A DNA stretch of 17,387 bases from Pseudomonadota bacterium (GCA_018812395.1 JAHJDS010000359.1:1-17387), one strand, 5' to 3'; positions 8,011 through 15,577 are shown, numbered from the stretch's first letter. Notes: a model not told the origin generated them from the sequence alone. Numbers and translations are program-made.

Positions 8011-8910
8011 TTACAGGGCCCGCATCCATTCGGGCCGGAGTCCCACCTCGCCGGACAGGGCCTGGTCGATGAGCCGGAGCGCCTCGGCCCGGCCTTGGGG
8101 ATAGACGACCTTGATCGGCAGATAGTTGCTGGCGTGGTTGGAGAAGAACATGTGGCCCGGGGCGAGATCGGTCGCGGCCAGCATCTGGCGCAGTTCGAGC
8201 AGCAGTTCCCGGGTGCCCGGCGGCTCGAACCGCCCCGCCAAATAGTCCTGGCCCAACTCGGTGTTATCGAGGACCATCAAGGTCAAGGCGCCCACGTATT
8301 CCGGGTCCAGGGCGCTCAGCAGTTCGCCCGTGGCCCGGGCGTGCGGTTCGGAAAACGCCCGGCCGCCGATGCCCAGCAGCACCGTGACCGACAGTTTCAT
8401 GCCCGCCTGTTTGAGCCTTTTTCCCTGGGCGATCAGCGTCTCGGGCGTCGAGCCCTTCTTAATTTTCTTGAGAAGTTGGCGATGGCCCGTCTCCACGCCG
8501 TAGTAGGCGATGCCCACGCCCAGCTCGACGTATTGCCGGAGCTGTTCGTCGGTCTTGAGCCGGACGCTCTTGGCGTTGGCGTACAGTCCGACGCGGGTGA
8601 CCCAGGGCAGGTATTCCTTGATCTCTTGCAGGAGCCATACCAGCTTGTCGTGGGGCATGACCAGGGCGTCGCCGTCCATGATGAACAGGCGCCTCTGGCG
8701 GCGGCTGTACTGCCGGGCGAACCTCAGATCGGCCAGGATCGTGTCCTGATCCTTGAGGCGGAAGCGTTTGTCCTTGTAGGTGCCGCAAAAGGTGCACTTG
8801 TTGTGCGAGCAGCCGAGGGTGGCCTGGAGCAGGATGGAGCCCGCCTCGGACGGCGGCCGGATGACCACGCCCTGATAATCCATGCCATCGGGGATGACGT
8901 CACAGTCCAT
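8011..8910 (-). CDS. radical SAM protein (Elp3/COG1032-like)
   Basis: A 299-residue radical SAM enzyme of unknown substrate. The iron-sulfur motif is GCSHNKCTFCGTYK, with Cys34, Cys39 and Cys42; the first gap is four residues rather than three, as in a known subset of this superfamily. Other landmarks fit the SAM-barrel: RLFIMDGDALVMP (a DGDAL metal/SAM region), YANAKS, GVETGHRQLLKKIKKG (the GxE motif) and LLGIGG. The start region DYQGVVIRPPSEA is typical of the subfamily. ATG 8910 has GAGG about 9 bases upstream and is preferred over an internal ATG at 8883. It forms a two-gene unit with the rhodanese-like gene. A candidate promoter and a leader hairpin lie just upstream. Confidence 0.85.
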   Translation of the reverse strand: MDCDVIPDGMDYQGVVIRPPSEAGSILLQATLGCSHNKCTFCGTYKDKRFRLKDQDTILADLRFARQYSRRQRRLFIMDGDALVMPHDKLVWLLQEIKEYLPWVTRVGLYANAKSVRLKTDEQLRQYVELGVGIAYYGVETGHRQLLKKIKKGSTPETLIAQGKRLKQAGMKLSVTVLLGIGGRAFSEPHARATGELLSALDPEYVGALTLMVLDNTELGQDYLAGRFEPPGTRELLLELRQMLAATDLAPGHMFFSNHASNYLPIKVVYPQGRAEALRLIDQALSGEVGLRPEWMRAL

Positions 8911-8954
8911 GAAAGCGACCTCGAACTACGGTTGATCAAAGAGATCGTCGCCAA

Positions 8955-8993
8955 AGGGGCCGGGTCGCTCCGGCGAACCGTGGCCCCTCTTTT
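8955..8993 (+). terminator. hairpin with T-run on plus strand; lies in the leader of the radical SAM gene
   Basis: AGGGGCC (8955-8961) pairs with GGCCCCT (8982-8988) across a 20-base loop that can form a smaller CCGG stem. On the plus strand it is followed by CTTTT, the form of an intrinsic terminator, yet no plus-strand gene lies nearby upstream. It could stop antisense transcription. On the minus strand it would fall in the 5' leader of the radical SAM mRNA without a T-run. Confidence 0.35.
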
Positions 8994-8998
8994 AATAC

Positions 8999-9026
8999 AA
9001 GATAATAACGTGGATTAATTTGTCAA
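8999..9026 (-). promoter_or_regulatory. candidate promoter for the radical SAM-rhodanese pair
   Basis: On the minus strand a perfect -35 TTGACA (9026-9021) is followed after 16 bases by TATCTT (9004-8999, four of six -10 matches) in an AT-rich patch that stands out from the GC-rich surroundings. The predicted start near 8990 gives a leader of about 80 bases containing the 8955-8988 hairpin. The gap and the -10 are not ideal. Confidence 0.4.
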
Positions 9027-9093
9027 TCCGGGCGGCCGTCGCCTCGGGCGGACCCGTCCCCGATTCTGTGGCCGGGCCGCCCTTGAGTGATGG

Positions 9094-9570
9094 TTACTTG
9101 AAAATTTTCGGCCCGAGTTCCTTGAAGACCTGGGACCGGGTAATGACGCCGGTGCAGGCCCGGGTCTCGTCGAGCACGGCGACCATGCTCACCCCCTTGT
9201 CGAGGATGATCTCGACCACTTTGGAAAAGGGCGAGTTGCCCATCAGGTTGCGGCCCCGCTTGACGATGACGTCGCCGATCTTGGCCACGCCGGCCAACTC
9301 GCAGAGGTTGAAGAAGGAGTCGGCCCAGTTGCGGCCGCCCTCTTCGGCGCAGGCATCCTGGTAGTACTTGTTCAGGTCCCGGGCCAGGTCATCAGTGGTG
9401 TACATGCCGACGTACCTGCCGTTGTCGTCGACGACGATGATCCCCGGCCGATGGGGCGGCCCCTCGAGGTTCTTCATCATCAGATTGAAGGCCTCCTTGA
9501 GGCTGGCGTTTTGATTGATGGTATCAAAGTCCGACCGAGCAAAGTCCCAACAGTGTTTTTCCAGTGGCAT
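9094..9570 (-). CDS. CBS-domain pair protein
   Basis: A 158-residue stand-alone protein made of two CBS motifs, roughly residues 8-72 and 95-157. The repeats show the usual pattern: a helix with LKEAFNLMMKN, strand GIIVVDDNGRYVGMYTTDDLAR, then KIGDVIVKRG, VVEIILDKGVSMVAVLDETRACTGVITRSQVFKEL. A CBS pair (Bateman module) binds adenosine nucleotides such as AMP, ATP or NADH-related ligands and switches a partner. A 20-residue insertion with two cysteines (CAEEGGRNWADSFFNLCELA) separates the repeats. ATG 9570 has a strong GGGGAGGGAAGG ribosome site. It follows the redox operon in the same direction, but an intrinsic terminator lies between, so it is probably transcribed separately. An energy- or redox-state sensor for that operon is a plausible inference. 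Confidence 0.87.
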   Translation of the reverse strand: MPLEKHCWDFARSDFDTINQNASLKEAFNLMMKNLEGPPHRPGIIVVDDNGRYVGMYTTDDLARDLNKYYQDACAEEGGRNWADSFFNLCELAGVAKIGDVIVKRGRNLMGNSPFSKVVEIILDKGVSMVAVLDETRACTGVITRSQVFKELGPKIFK

Positions 9571-9755
9571 CCTTCCCTCCCCTTAGTTGGCTTGAAGCCC
9601 ACATGGTGGTGGTGCTGGTTGCGGTCAGGTCCATCCATACGGATCGACGAACCTACCATCCTAAGGCTACCAGAAACGCGCCGGACAAAAAAGTGTTTCC
9701 GTACGAAAAAGGCGAACCCTGGGGCCGGAGGGCGCTGTCCCGACAATTTCCATAC

Positions 9756-9781
9756 AAAAAGCGCCTCCCTGAGGGAGACGC
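9756..9781 (-). terminator. intrinsic terminator at the end of the redox operon
   Basis: On the minus strand GCGTCTCCC (9781-9773) and GGGAGGCGC (9769-9761) form a 9-pair stem (one G-T pair) with a 3-base TCA loop, followed at once by TTTTT (9760-9756). It begins 25 bases past the NuoF-like stop codon. It is the clearest terminator in the window. The remaining spacer 9571-9755 has no recognisable promoter. Confidence 0.85.
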
Positions 9782-9806
9782 AAAACGACATCGTTGCCGG
9801 AAGACG

Positions 9807-11615
9807 TCAGTCGATGGCGTCGAACTTGCACGAACTGATGCAGGTCAGGCACTTGACGCACTTGTCGCGGTCGATCCAGGCCGGCTTCTTTTCCTCGCCC
9901 TTTTTGGCCTTGGTCCAGATGACGGCGTCCACCGGGCAATTGCGGAAGCAGAGGCCGCAACTGGTGCACTGGTCGGGGTCGACCACGAAATCGATCAGTT
10001 CCGGACAGCGCTTGGCCGGGCACTTCTTCTGGAAGATATGGACCTCGTACTCGTCGCGGAAGTACCGGAGCGTGGACAACACCGGGTTGGGACCGGTCTG
10101 GCCCAGGCCGCAGAGGGCGGCGTCCTTGATCATGGCCGAAAGTTCCTCGAGAAGGGGAATATCCGTCTCGCGGCCCTGCCCTTGTGTGATCCGTTCCAGA
10201 ATTTGGAGCATCCGCCGGGTGCCCTCCCGGCAGGGAGTACACTTGCCGCAGGACTCGTCCTGGACGAAGTCCATGAAGAACCGGGCCATGTCGACCATGC
10301 AGGTCTGGTCGTCCATGACGATCATGCCGCCCGAACCCATGATCGCCCCGGCCTGGGTAATGGCCTCGTAGTCGCAGGGCAGGTCCAGGTACTGTTCGGG
10401 GATGCAGCCGCCCGAGGGGCCGCCGAGTTGGACGGCCTTGAACCGGCGCTTTTTGCCCGGGATGCCGCCGCCGATGTCGTAGATGATGGTCCGCAGCGGC
10501 GTGCCCATGGGCACCTCGACCAGGCCGATGTTGTTGACGGCCCCGGTCAGGGCGAAGACCTTGGTGCCTTTCGAGGTCTCGGTGCCGATCGAGGCGTACC
10601 ACTCGCCGCCGTGGCGGATGATCTGGGCGATGTTGGCGTAGGTCTCGACGTTGTTGAGCACGGTCGGTTTTTGCCATAGGCCCTTGACCGCCGGGAAGGG
10701 AGGCCGGGGGCGGGGCATGCCCCGCTTGCCCTCGATGGAGGTCATCAGGGCCGTTTCCTCGCCGCAGACGAAGGCGCCGGCGCCCTGGTAGATCTCGAGG
10801 TCGAAGTCGAAACCCGAGCCCATAATGTCTTGGCCCAGCAGCCCGTAGTCCCGGGCCTGGTCGATGGCGATGTTCAGGCGCTTAACGGCCAGGGGGTACT
10901 CGGCCCGGCAGTAGATGTAGCCGTCGTGGGCGCCGATGGCCCTGGCGGCGATGAGCATCCCCTCGAGGACGGCGTGGGGATCGGCCTCGAGGACCGAGCG
11001 GTCCATGAACGCGCCGGGGTCGCCCTCGTCGGCGTTGCACAACACGTACTTGACGTCGCCCGGCGTGGCGGCGCAAAACTCCCATTTCATGCCGGTGGAA
11101 AACCCGCCGCCGCCCCGGCCCCGCAGTCCGGATTTTTTGACCTCGTCGATGATTTGGCCCGACTCCATCTCGAGCAACGCCTGGCCCGCGCCCAGGTATC
11201 CGTCCCGGGCGATGTACTCGTCGATGACCTCGGGGTCGATCAGCCCCTTGTTGCGCAGCACGATCAGCTTCTGGTGGGCGAAGAAGGGGATGTCGAGCAT
11301 CTCCGGGATCAGTTCCTTCTTCTCCGGCTCCCGATAGAACAGGCGCTGGACCGGCCGGCCCTTGACCAGGTGCTCGCTGACCAGCTCGGGGACGTCCTCC
11401 GGCGACAAGAACTGGTAGAAGATACCTTCGGGGTAGGCGACCATGACCGGCCCGGCGGCGCAGTAACCGTTACACCCGGTCTCGACGATCTTGACCTCTT
11501 CGGCCAGCCCCTGCTTGGCGATTTCGTCGTCCAGGGCGGCCTTGACCGCCAGGGAACCGGCGGATTGACATCCCGTCCCGCTGCAGATCAACCAGTGCGC
11601 GCGAAATGTTTTCAC
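9807..11615 (-). CDS. nuoF: NuoF/HydB/HndC-like NADH-binding flavin and iron-sulfur subunit
   Basis: A 602-residue subunit that oxidises or reduces NAD(P)H on FMN. Domain order: an N-terminal thioredoxin-like [2Fe-2S] domain (Cys11, Cys16, Cys48, Cys52); the 51-kDa FMN/NADH domain with GRGGGGFSTGMKWE near 162 and CNADEGDPGAFMDR; an SLBB region; the NADH [4Fe-4S] site CGKCTPCREG near 455; and a C-terminal pair of [4Fe-4S] motifs (CTSCGLCFRNCP near 550 and CVKCLTCISSCKFDAI). This N- and C-terminal extension is the HydB/HndC type of [FeFe] hydrogenases and related bifurcating complexes, not plain complex I NuoF. I choose GTG 11615 (GGAG at 11627-11624, 8 bases away); an ATG at 11660 would add 15 unlikely residues. 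It is the last gene before the terminator, and the expected catalytic partner does not follow. Confidence 0.93.
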   Translation of the reverse strand: MKTFRAHWLICSGTGCQSAGSLAVKAALDDEIAKQGLAEEVKIVETGCNGYCAAGPVMVAYPEGIFYQFLSPEDVPELVSEHLVKGRPVQRLFYREPEKKELIPEMLDIPFFAHQKLIVLRNKGLIDPEVIDEYIARDGYLGAGQALLEMESGQIIDEVKKSGLRGRGGGGFSTGMKWEFCAATPGDVKYVLCNADEGDPGAFMDRSVLEADPHAVLEGMLIAARAIGAHDGYIYCRAEYPLAVKRLNIAIDQARDYGLLGQDIMGSGFDFDLEIYQGAGAFVCGEETALMTSIEGKRGMPRPRPPFPAVKGLWQKPTVLNNVETYANIAQIIRHGGEWYASIGTETSKGTKVFALTGAVNNIGLVEVPMGTPLRTIIYDIGGGIPGKKRRFKAVQLGGPSGGCIPEQYLDLPCDYEAITQAGAIMGSGGMIVMDDQTCMVDMARFFMDFVQDESCGKCTPCREGTRRMLQILERITQGQGRETDIPLLEELSAMIKDAALCGLGQTGPNPVLSTLRYFRDEYEVHIFQKKCPAKRCPELIDFVVDPDQCTSCGLCFRNCPVDAVIWTKAKKGEEKKPAWIDRDKCVKCLTCISSCKFDAID

Positions 11616-11713
11616 TAACCTAACTCCGTAGATTGAGACGGGGGCGCTCAGCCTACCCACGCGGAGGCCCGTTTCACCCCGAGATCCCCGGGCAGATTAA
11701 CTTGCGATTTCGG

Positions 11714-12097
11714 TCATCCGGCGTGTTCGCTTCCCTTGGCCAGGACGAACTGGTCCTGGATCTCGCCTTCGAGGACGTGGCGTTTGAATATCTGTCGCAT
11801 CTTGCCCTGGTCCACGAAGACGTAGCGAATGGGTTCGTCGTCCAGGAGTTCGACCGTGACGATGGGCTCCTGGCTGCACAGTCCCAGACAGCCCGAGGTG
11901 GTGACGATGACGTCGTCCCGGCCGGACTGGGCCAGTTCGTCGAGCAGGGCGTCCATGGTCTGGCGGGCCCCCGAGGCGATACCGCAGGTGCCCATGTGGA
12001 CCGTCACCTTGGCCTTGGCCCCGCCGGACCGCAGCGCGGTGTCCTTGTGGACCCGGTCCTTGATCTTCTTGAGGTCTTCCAGCTTCAGCTTGGCCAT
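11714..12097 (-). CDS. HndB-like (2Fe-2S) ferredoxin-domain protein
   Basis: A 127-residue thioredoxin-fold ferredoxin of the type encoded between the NuoE-like and NuoF-like subunits of NAD(P)-linked hydrogenases (HndB). It shows MGTCGIASGARQTMD (Cys38) and SGCLGLCSQEP (Cys70, Cys74). Only three cysteines exist in the whole protein; the usual [2Fe-2S] thioredoxin-like domain has four, and the second position of the first motif is Ala/Gly-rich here. It may use another ligand or bind no cluster. The N-terminus is a charged helix. I choose ATG 12097 with AGGGG about 9 bases upstream; a TTG at 12103 is in frame but too near that ribosome site. It is followed by a 98-base spacer before the NuoF-like gene, with nothing notable in it. 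Confidence 0.85.
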   Translation of the reverse strand: MAKLKLEDLKKIKDRVHKDTALRSGGAKAKVTVHMGTCGIASGARQTMDALLDELAQSGRDDVIVTTSGCLGLCSQEPIVTVELLDDEPIRYVFVDQGKMRQIFKRHVLEGEIQDQFVLAKGSEHAG

Positions 12098-12114
12098 GTT
12101 CAACGCCCCTTGTC

Positions 12115-12167
12115 AATGGACTATGCCCCCCGTCGGGTAGCCGCCCGACGGCGGTGAGCCGTCCATT
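12115..12167. repeat. nested inverted repeat inside the redox operon
   Basis: An inner stem CCGTCGGG (12130-12137) pairs with CCCGACGG (12144-12151) over a 6-base loop. An outer stem AATGGAC (12115-12121) pairs with GTCCATT (12161-12167). The structure fills the spacer between the ATPase stop and the [2Fe-2S] gene and ends just before the ribosome site of the latter. On the minus strand there is no T-run, so it is more likely an mRNA processing, stability or attenuation element than a terminator. On the plus strand TTTTG overlaps the end of the outer arm. Confidence 0.5.
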
Positions 12168-12198
12168 TTGTTTCACGAAAACGACCCGGGCCTCTCCG

Positions 12199-12765
12199 TC
12201 AGATTCGGCCCAGGCCGGCCAGTCCGGCCGCGACGTTCTCCCGGAGGAAATCGATCACCTCCGGGTGGGACAGCGACACGCCGTCCAGGGCGGCCTTGAT
12301 CTCCCGCGTGTCGAGGACGAATTCGTCATCCCCGCCGCCGCCCCGGTCCTCCGTGATGCGCTGGCGGTAGACGAAATCGACCTCGGGGCGGCCGATGATC
12401 AGGTTGATGATCGTCCCGGCCATGTCGCCCAGGGGCGGGCGGTCGATGTGGCCCAGGCCGAACTCGACCCGCAGATCAGTGCCCCGCCCCGGCCGGGACT
12501 CGATGTCGAACGAGCCGCCGGTCTGCTCGGCCGTTTGCCACAGCAGGGCCAGCCCCAGGCCGATGTTCCGGGTGGTCCGGGTAGTGAAAAAGGGATCGAC
12601 CACCCGGCCGAGGTCCTCAGGGGCGATGCCGCGGCCATTGTCGCGAATCCGGAGTCGCAGCCGGTCGGCGGCCTGGTCCTTCTCGAAATCGATGTGGACC
12701 AAATCCGCCCCGGCCATCAGGGAATTCTCGACAACGTCCAGAATATGTAACGAAATCTCGTCCAA
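12199..12765 (-). CDS. ATP-binding protein, histidine-kinase-type HATPase
   Basis: A 188-residue protein with a GHKL ATPase domain and no sensor or phosphoacceptor-histidine domain. The N box is DVVENSLMAGA (Glu13, Asn14), the G1 box DNGRGI (Asp42-Gly46), the F box DPFFTTR (57-63) and the G2 box NIGLGLALL (67-75). The C-terminal 60 residues, after VYRQR and an acidic EDRGGGGDDEF linker, show no known domain. The start is TTG at 12765: the N box begins by residue 10, so no later start will do, and the upstream stop is one base away from it. It sits directly behind the PHP gene. Such isolated ATPases recur in [FeFe]-hydrogenase-associated operons; the target is not known. Confidence 0.85.
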   Translation of the reverse strand: MDEISLHILDVVENSLMAGADLVHIDFEKDQAADRLRLRIRDNGRGIAPEDLGRVVDPFFTTRTTRNIGLGLALLWQTAEQTGGSFDIESRPGRGTDLRVEFGLGHIDRPPLGDMAGTIINLIIGRPEVDFVYRQRITEDRGGGGDDEFVLDTREIKAALDGVSLSHPEVIDFLRENVAAGLAGLGRI

Positions 12766-12766
12766 G

Positions 12767-13516
12767 TCAACTCTTTTCCAAGACCCGCCGCCCGTCCCGG
12801 GCGCGAAGGGCCAGCCGGATTTCGTCTAAATCCGGATGGTTAAGCCTGAACTCCGTCCAGGCCGAGCCGATGTCCTCGAGGAAATGGGCGTCCGAACCCC
12901 GGATGAGGGGTCGCCCGGCCAGATCGGGAAATCGGCGGGCCAACTCGGCCTCATCCCCCCGCGGCGAGACCTCGAAGGCGTCCAGGGCCAGGTCCGGCGG
13001 CACGAACCCCAACTGGCCCAACAGAGAAAAGGACGGCCGGTCGACGTGGGCGGCCACGGCCAGGCCGCCCAGGGAATGGCAGGCCCGGACAGCGGCGGAG
13101 AGATCCAGGTACCCGGCCCCGATGAGCAGCCGGTCGTTGAAACCCTCGACCTCGTCGAACTCGTTGGCCACCACCTGGTCGCCGAATATTTCCGGCCGGT
13201 TGGTCTTGGCCGGGAAGTTGGCGTACACCAGGTCCTGCATGGCCAGGGCCGGTTTTGGGTCGCTAAACAGGGTCAGGAGGTGGACCTCCTCGGACGTGGC
13301 GACCTCGAGCCCGCACAAGACCGTCGGCCCTCCCCGGCCGGCGGCGGCCCGGACCGTGGCCGCCACGTTCTCGGCCGAGTTGTGGTCGGTGACGGCGATC
13401 AGGTCCAGTCCGGCGGCCAAGGCGGCCTCGACCACGCCCCGGGGCGACATGTCCAGGTCGCCGCAGGGGGAGAGGCAGGTGTGGACGTGTAGATCGGCCC
13501 GATAAGTGGCAAGCAT
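12767..13516 (-). CDS. PHP-domain metal-dependent phosphoesterase
   Basis: A 249-residue PHP protein. The metal ligands of the family are present: DLHVHT (His10, His12), the VTDHNS motif (Asp and His), the CGLEV glutamate, AHVDRP (His) and RGSDAH (Asp, His) near residue 210. These form a tri-metal site that hydrolyses phosphate esters; small stand-alone members of this sort act on nucleotides, histidinol-phosphate-like compounds or short RNA, so the substrate is open. A longer in-frame reading back to 14080 is rejected because it runs antisense-like through the DRTGG gene. ATG 13516 overlaps the preceding TGA by one base (TGATG), showing translational coupling. Its place between DRTGG and ATPase genes is a conserved feature of hydrogenase-linked operons as I recall them; its role there is not established. 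Confidence 0.88.
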   Translation of the reverse strand: MLATYRADLHVHTCLSPCGDLDMSPRGVVEAALAAGLDLIAVTDHNSAENVAATVRAAAGRGGPTVLCGLEVATSEEVHLLTLFSDPKPALAMQDLVYANFPAKTNRPEIFGDQVVANEFDEVEGFNDRLLIGAGYLDLSAAVRACHSLGGLAVAAHVDRPSFSLLGQLGFVPPDLALDAFEVSPRGDEAELARRFPDLAGRPLIRGSDAHFLEDIGSAWTEFRLNHPDLDEIRLALRARDGRRVLEKS

Positions 13517-13851
13517 CAGCCGGCCAGGAGCTGGTACACCCGCCCGGCAAGCTCGAAGGCGGTCAGGCCGCTTCCCAGGACCACCACCCCTTCTTGCCCG
13601 GCCTTGGCCGCCATGTCCTCGGCCGGCCGGCGGCCCCCGGCCAGGAGCACGGCCGCCAGTTCCCGGAGGGTGGCCACGGCGACCACGTTGAGGTGTCCCT
13701 GGATGGTGATCCAGACCTGGCCCGGGGCGGAGTGGGCCATGACGTCGCTCAGCAGATCGCCCACGTAACCGCCGGTGACCTCCCGGTCCAGACCATCCCC
13801 GCCGACCAGGATGGCGAGCCCCAGTTCCTCGACCAAATGTTGCAGTGTCAC
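13516..13851 (-). CDS. DRTGG-domain protein (second copy)
   Basis: A 111-residue protein that is nearly all DRTGG domain, matching the family in DREVTGGYVGDLLSDVMA, GQVWITIQGHLNVVAVA, GGRRPAEDMAAKA and VVVLGSGLTAFELAGRVYQLL. DRTGG domains are also found in phosphotransacetylases and are thought to bind a small regulatory ligand; the ligand is unknown. The start is GTG at 13851, overlapping the preceding TGA as GTGA and preceded by GGAGGAG; an ATG at 13965 lies inside the upstream gene and would add an unrelated tail. The order hydrogenase-like sensor, DRTGG, PHP, ATPase suggests a signalling chain. It resembles the 125-residue copy at 15574-15951 and may be a paralogue that pairs with it. Confidence 0.82.
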   Translation of the reverse strand: MTLQHLVEELGLAILVGGDGLDREVTGGYVGDLLSDVMAHSAPGQVWITIQGHLNVVAVATLRELAAVLLAGGRRPAEDMAAKAGQEGVVVLGSGLTAFELAGRVYQLLAG

Positions 13852-15140
13852 GCCGTCTCCTCCTGGTCGCTCCCCGTGAACAACGGGCAGTTTGATAAAC
13901 GGGCCCGCCCCAGCACCACGTCCTCGGCCAACGTCTGGCAGTTGGGCGCGCCGCAGGCCCCGCACAGCTTGCCCGGCAAGAGCCTTTCCAGCCGCTGGGC
14001 CTCCTGTATATTCTTGAGGGCCTCGATGGGGGTTCGGCCCAGGGTGGTCGGCGTCGGCGGGATTTCCTTTTCAGAGTCAAAGAATCCCTCGCGCCACAGC
14101 TGCTTGACCTCGGCCGGACGGACCCGGGGCCGGGCCCCGAACATCTGAACGAAATTCATGACCGTGGCCCGGGCCCGGTAGTGGTTGGCCACGGTCAGAC
14201 ACCCCCCCAGGCAGCCGTCGGGACAGGTCCGGCACTCGACAAAGGTCACGTCGTCGAGCCGGCCGGACTCGATGTCCTCCAGGACCTGGATGGTCTCGGC
14301 CAGACCGTGGACCGACAAGGCGCCCTCGATGTGGCGCAGACCCATCACCTCGCCGCCGGCCGCGTCCCAACACAGCCCCAGGCCGCTGGACCGGAACAGC
14401 ATCCGGTCGTGATCGGTCGGGGTCAGCTCCTTGAGGGCCATGTAGATGTCGCCGTAGATGTCGGCGATCCCCAGGGCCCCGGTCAGATATGACTGCCTTA
14501 AGGCCAGGGGGTTGGTGATGGACTGGACCTTGGAGGCGCAGGGCGTTATCTGAAAGACGCCGATGGCCTCATCGGGCAGGCCGGTCTTGGTCCGCAGCAG
14601 GCGACGGATGTAACGGGCGGCCGTTTCCCGGGGCGGCTGGATGGGAATTAACAGCGGGATGAGGCCGGGAAAGCGCTTGGCGATGAGTCTGACCACCACC
14701 GGACAGGTGGCCGAGATCACCGGTCGCGGCTCGGGATTATTCTTGAGCCATTCGATCTCGGCCAGAGAGACCATCTCGCAGAAGGGGCCGATGTCGTAGA
14801 CGTAATCGAAACCGAGCTTGGTCAGGGCCAACAACACGTCGTTGGGCATGACCTCGTCCCCGAACTGGCTGTACAGTGACGGCGAGGGGAAGACGACCGT
14901 GACCTGGAACTCGGCCACGTCGCGGTAGGTCGACACCAGCGGCTCGACCGCCTGGCGGGGACAGACGCGGACGCACTCGCCGCAGTCCACGCAAAGCTGG
15001 CCGATGATGTAGGCCCGACCGTTCTTGACCCGGATGGCCCTGGCGGGGCAGGCCATCATGCACACCACGCAACCGTTGCACTTGGGCTCGACGATGAGGA
15101 CCGAGCGCGACCGCTTTTTTTTGTCGGTGTCGGTGGTCAT
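13848..15140 (-). CDS. [FeFe]-hydrogenase-like protein, probable sensory (HydS-type) with two [4Fe-4S] motifs and FeS domain
   Basis: A 430-residue protein. The N-terminus has two ferredoxin motifs (Cys21, 24, 27, 31 and Cys50, 53, 56, 60). Next comes a short [FeFe] hydrogenase H-domain, and at the end a four-cysteine FeS domain (Cys393, Cys396, Cys401, Cys418). The four ligands of the H-cluster have counterparts: Cys146 in SATCPVV, Cys201 in TPCASK, Cys306 and Cys310 in CRTCPDGC. The proton-relay cysteine of active enzymes (first C of TSCCP) is Thr145, the Met before the third motif is Arg304, and extra cysteines stand at 303 and 314. This pattern fits a slow, H2- or redox-sensing enzyme rather than a main hydrogenase. 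ATG 15140 overlaps the previous stop as ATGA. Neighbouring ATPase and DRTGG genes suggest signal output. Confidence 0.85.
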   Translation of the reverse strand: MTTDTDKKKRSRSVLIVEPKCNGCVVCMMACPARAIRVKNGRAYIIGQLCVDCGECVRVCPRQAVEPLVSTYRDVAEFQVTVVFPSPSLYSQFGDEVMPNDVLLALTKLGFDYVYDIGPFCEMVSLAEIEWLKNNPEPRPVISATCPVVVRLIAKRFPGLIPLLIPIQPPRETAARYIRRLLRTKTGLPDEAIGVFQITPCASKVQSITNPLALRQSYLTGALGIADIYGDIYMALKELTPTDHDRMLFRSSGLGLCWDAAGGEVMGLRHIEGALSVHGLAETIQVLEDIESGRLDDVTFVECRTCPDGCLGGCLTVANHYRARATVMNFVQMFGARPRVRPAEVKQLWREGFFDSEKEIPPTPTTLGRTPIEALKNIQEAQRLERLLPGKLCGACGAPNCQTLAEDVVLGRARLSNCPLFTGSDQEETA

Positions 15141-15577
15141 GGCTCTGTGGTTCGCCAGCCGGTGTCAAAGACGATCTCGAGCCTGGTGCCACGGGCCGGG
15201 CCCGAGTGGACGGTCAACCGGTCGGCGTTGCGCTTGATGTTGGGCAGGCCCATGCCGGCGCCGAAGCCCATTTCCCGCATCTCTTCGGTGGCCGTCGAGT
15301 AGCCTTCGGTCATGGCCAAGTCGACGTCCTCGATGCCGGGGCCGTCGTCCTCGACGATGATCTGGAGCAGATCCTCGGAAAGCTCGAGGGTCATCCGGCC
15401 GCGCCGGCCGTACATCACCTCGTTCATCTCGGCCTCGTAGGCGCAGATGGCCGCCCGGTGGACCAGGCCGGACTCGGCCCCGACCTCCTTGAGGACGGTC
15501 TTGATCCGGATGGACGCCTCCCCGGCGTGAGCGAAGTCCATCTCCCGGATGTCGAATTCTTCCCGGTAAAGGGTCAT
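15137..15577 (-). CDS. RsbW/RsbT-type HATPase (anti-sigma factor kinase-like)
   Basis: A 146-residue GHKL ATPase of the serine-kinase type. Motifs are YEAEMNEVMYG (Asn52 as the magnesium-binding residue of the N box), EDDGPGI (Asp78-Gly81) and GFGAGMGLPNIKRNADRL (G2 and following helix, from 104), ending with GTRLEIVF. RsbW and RsbT relatives phosphorylate STAS-domain anti-sigma-antagonists or bind sigma factors. No STAS or sigma gene lies in the window, so the partner may be the neighbouring DRTGG protein or encoded elsewhere. ATG 15577 and the preceding TGA overlap (ATGA), and its own stop overlaps the ATG of the hydrogenase-like gene. This is tight coupling, as expected for a sensor and its kinase. 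Confidence 0.87.
   Translation of the reverse strand: MTLYREEFDIREMDFAHAGEASIRIKTVLKEVGAESGLVHRAAICAYEAEMNEVMYGRRGRMTLELSEDLLQIIVEDDGPGIEDVDLAMTEGYSTATEEMREMGFGAGMGLPNIKRNADRLTVHSGPARGTRLEIVFDTGWRTTEP

Noticed and set aside
13517..14080. 437-residue version of the PHP protein
   Set aside because: The added N-terminus overlaps the DRTGG and hydrogenase-like genes in another frame; ATG 13516 is coupled to the previous stop and starts right before DLHVHT.
13848..15140. Catalytic [FeFe] hydrogenase subunit
   Set aside because: The proton-relay cysteine and the conserved methionine are replaced and the domain is short, so a sensory role fits better.
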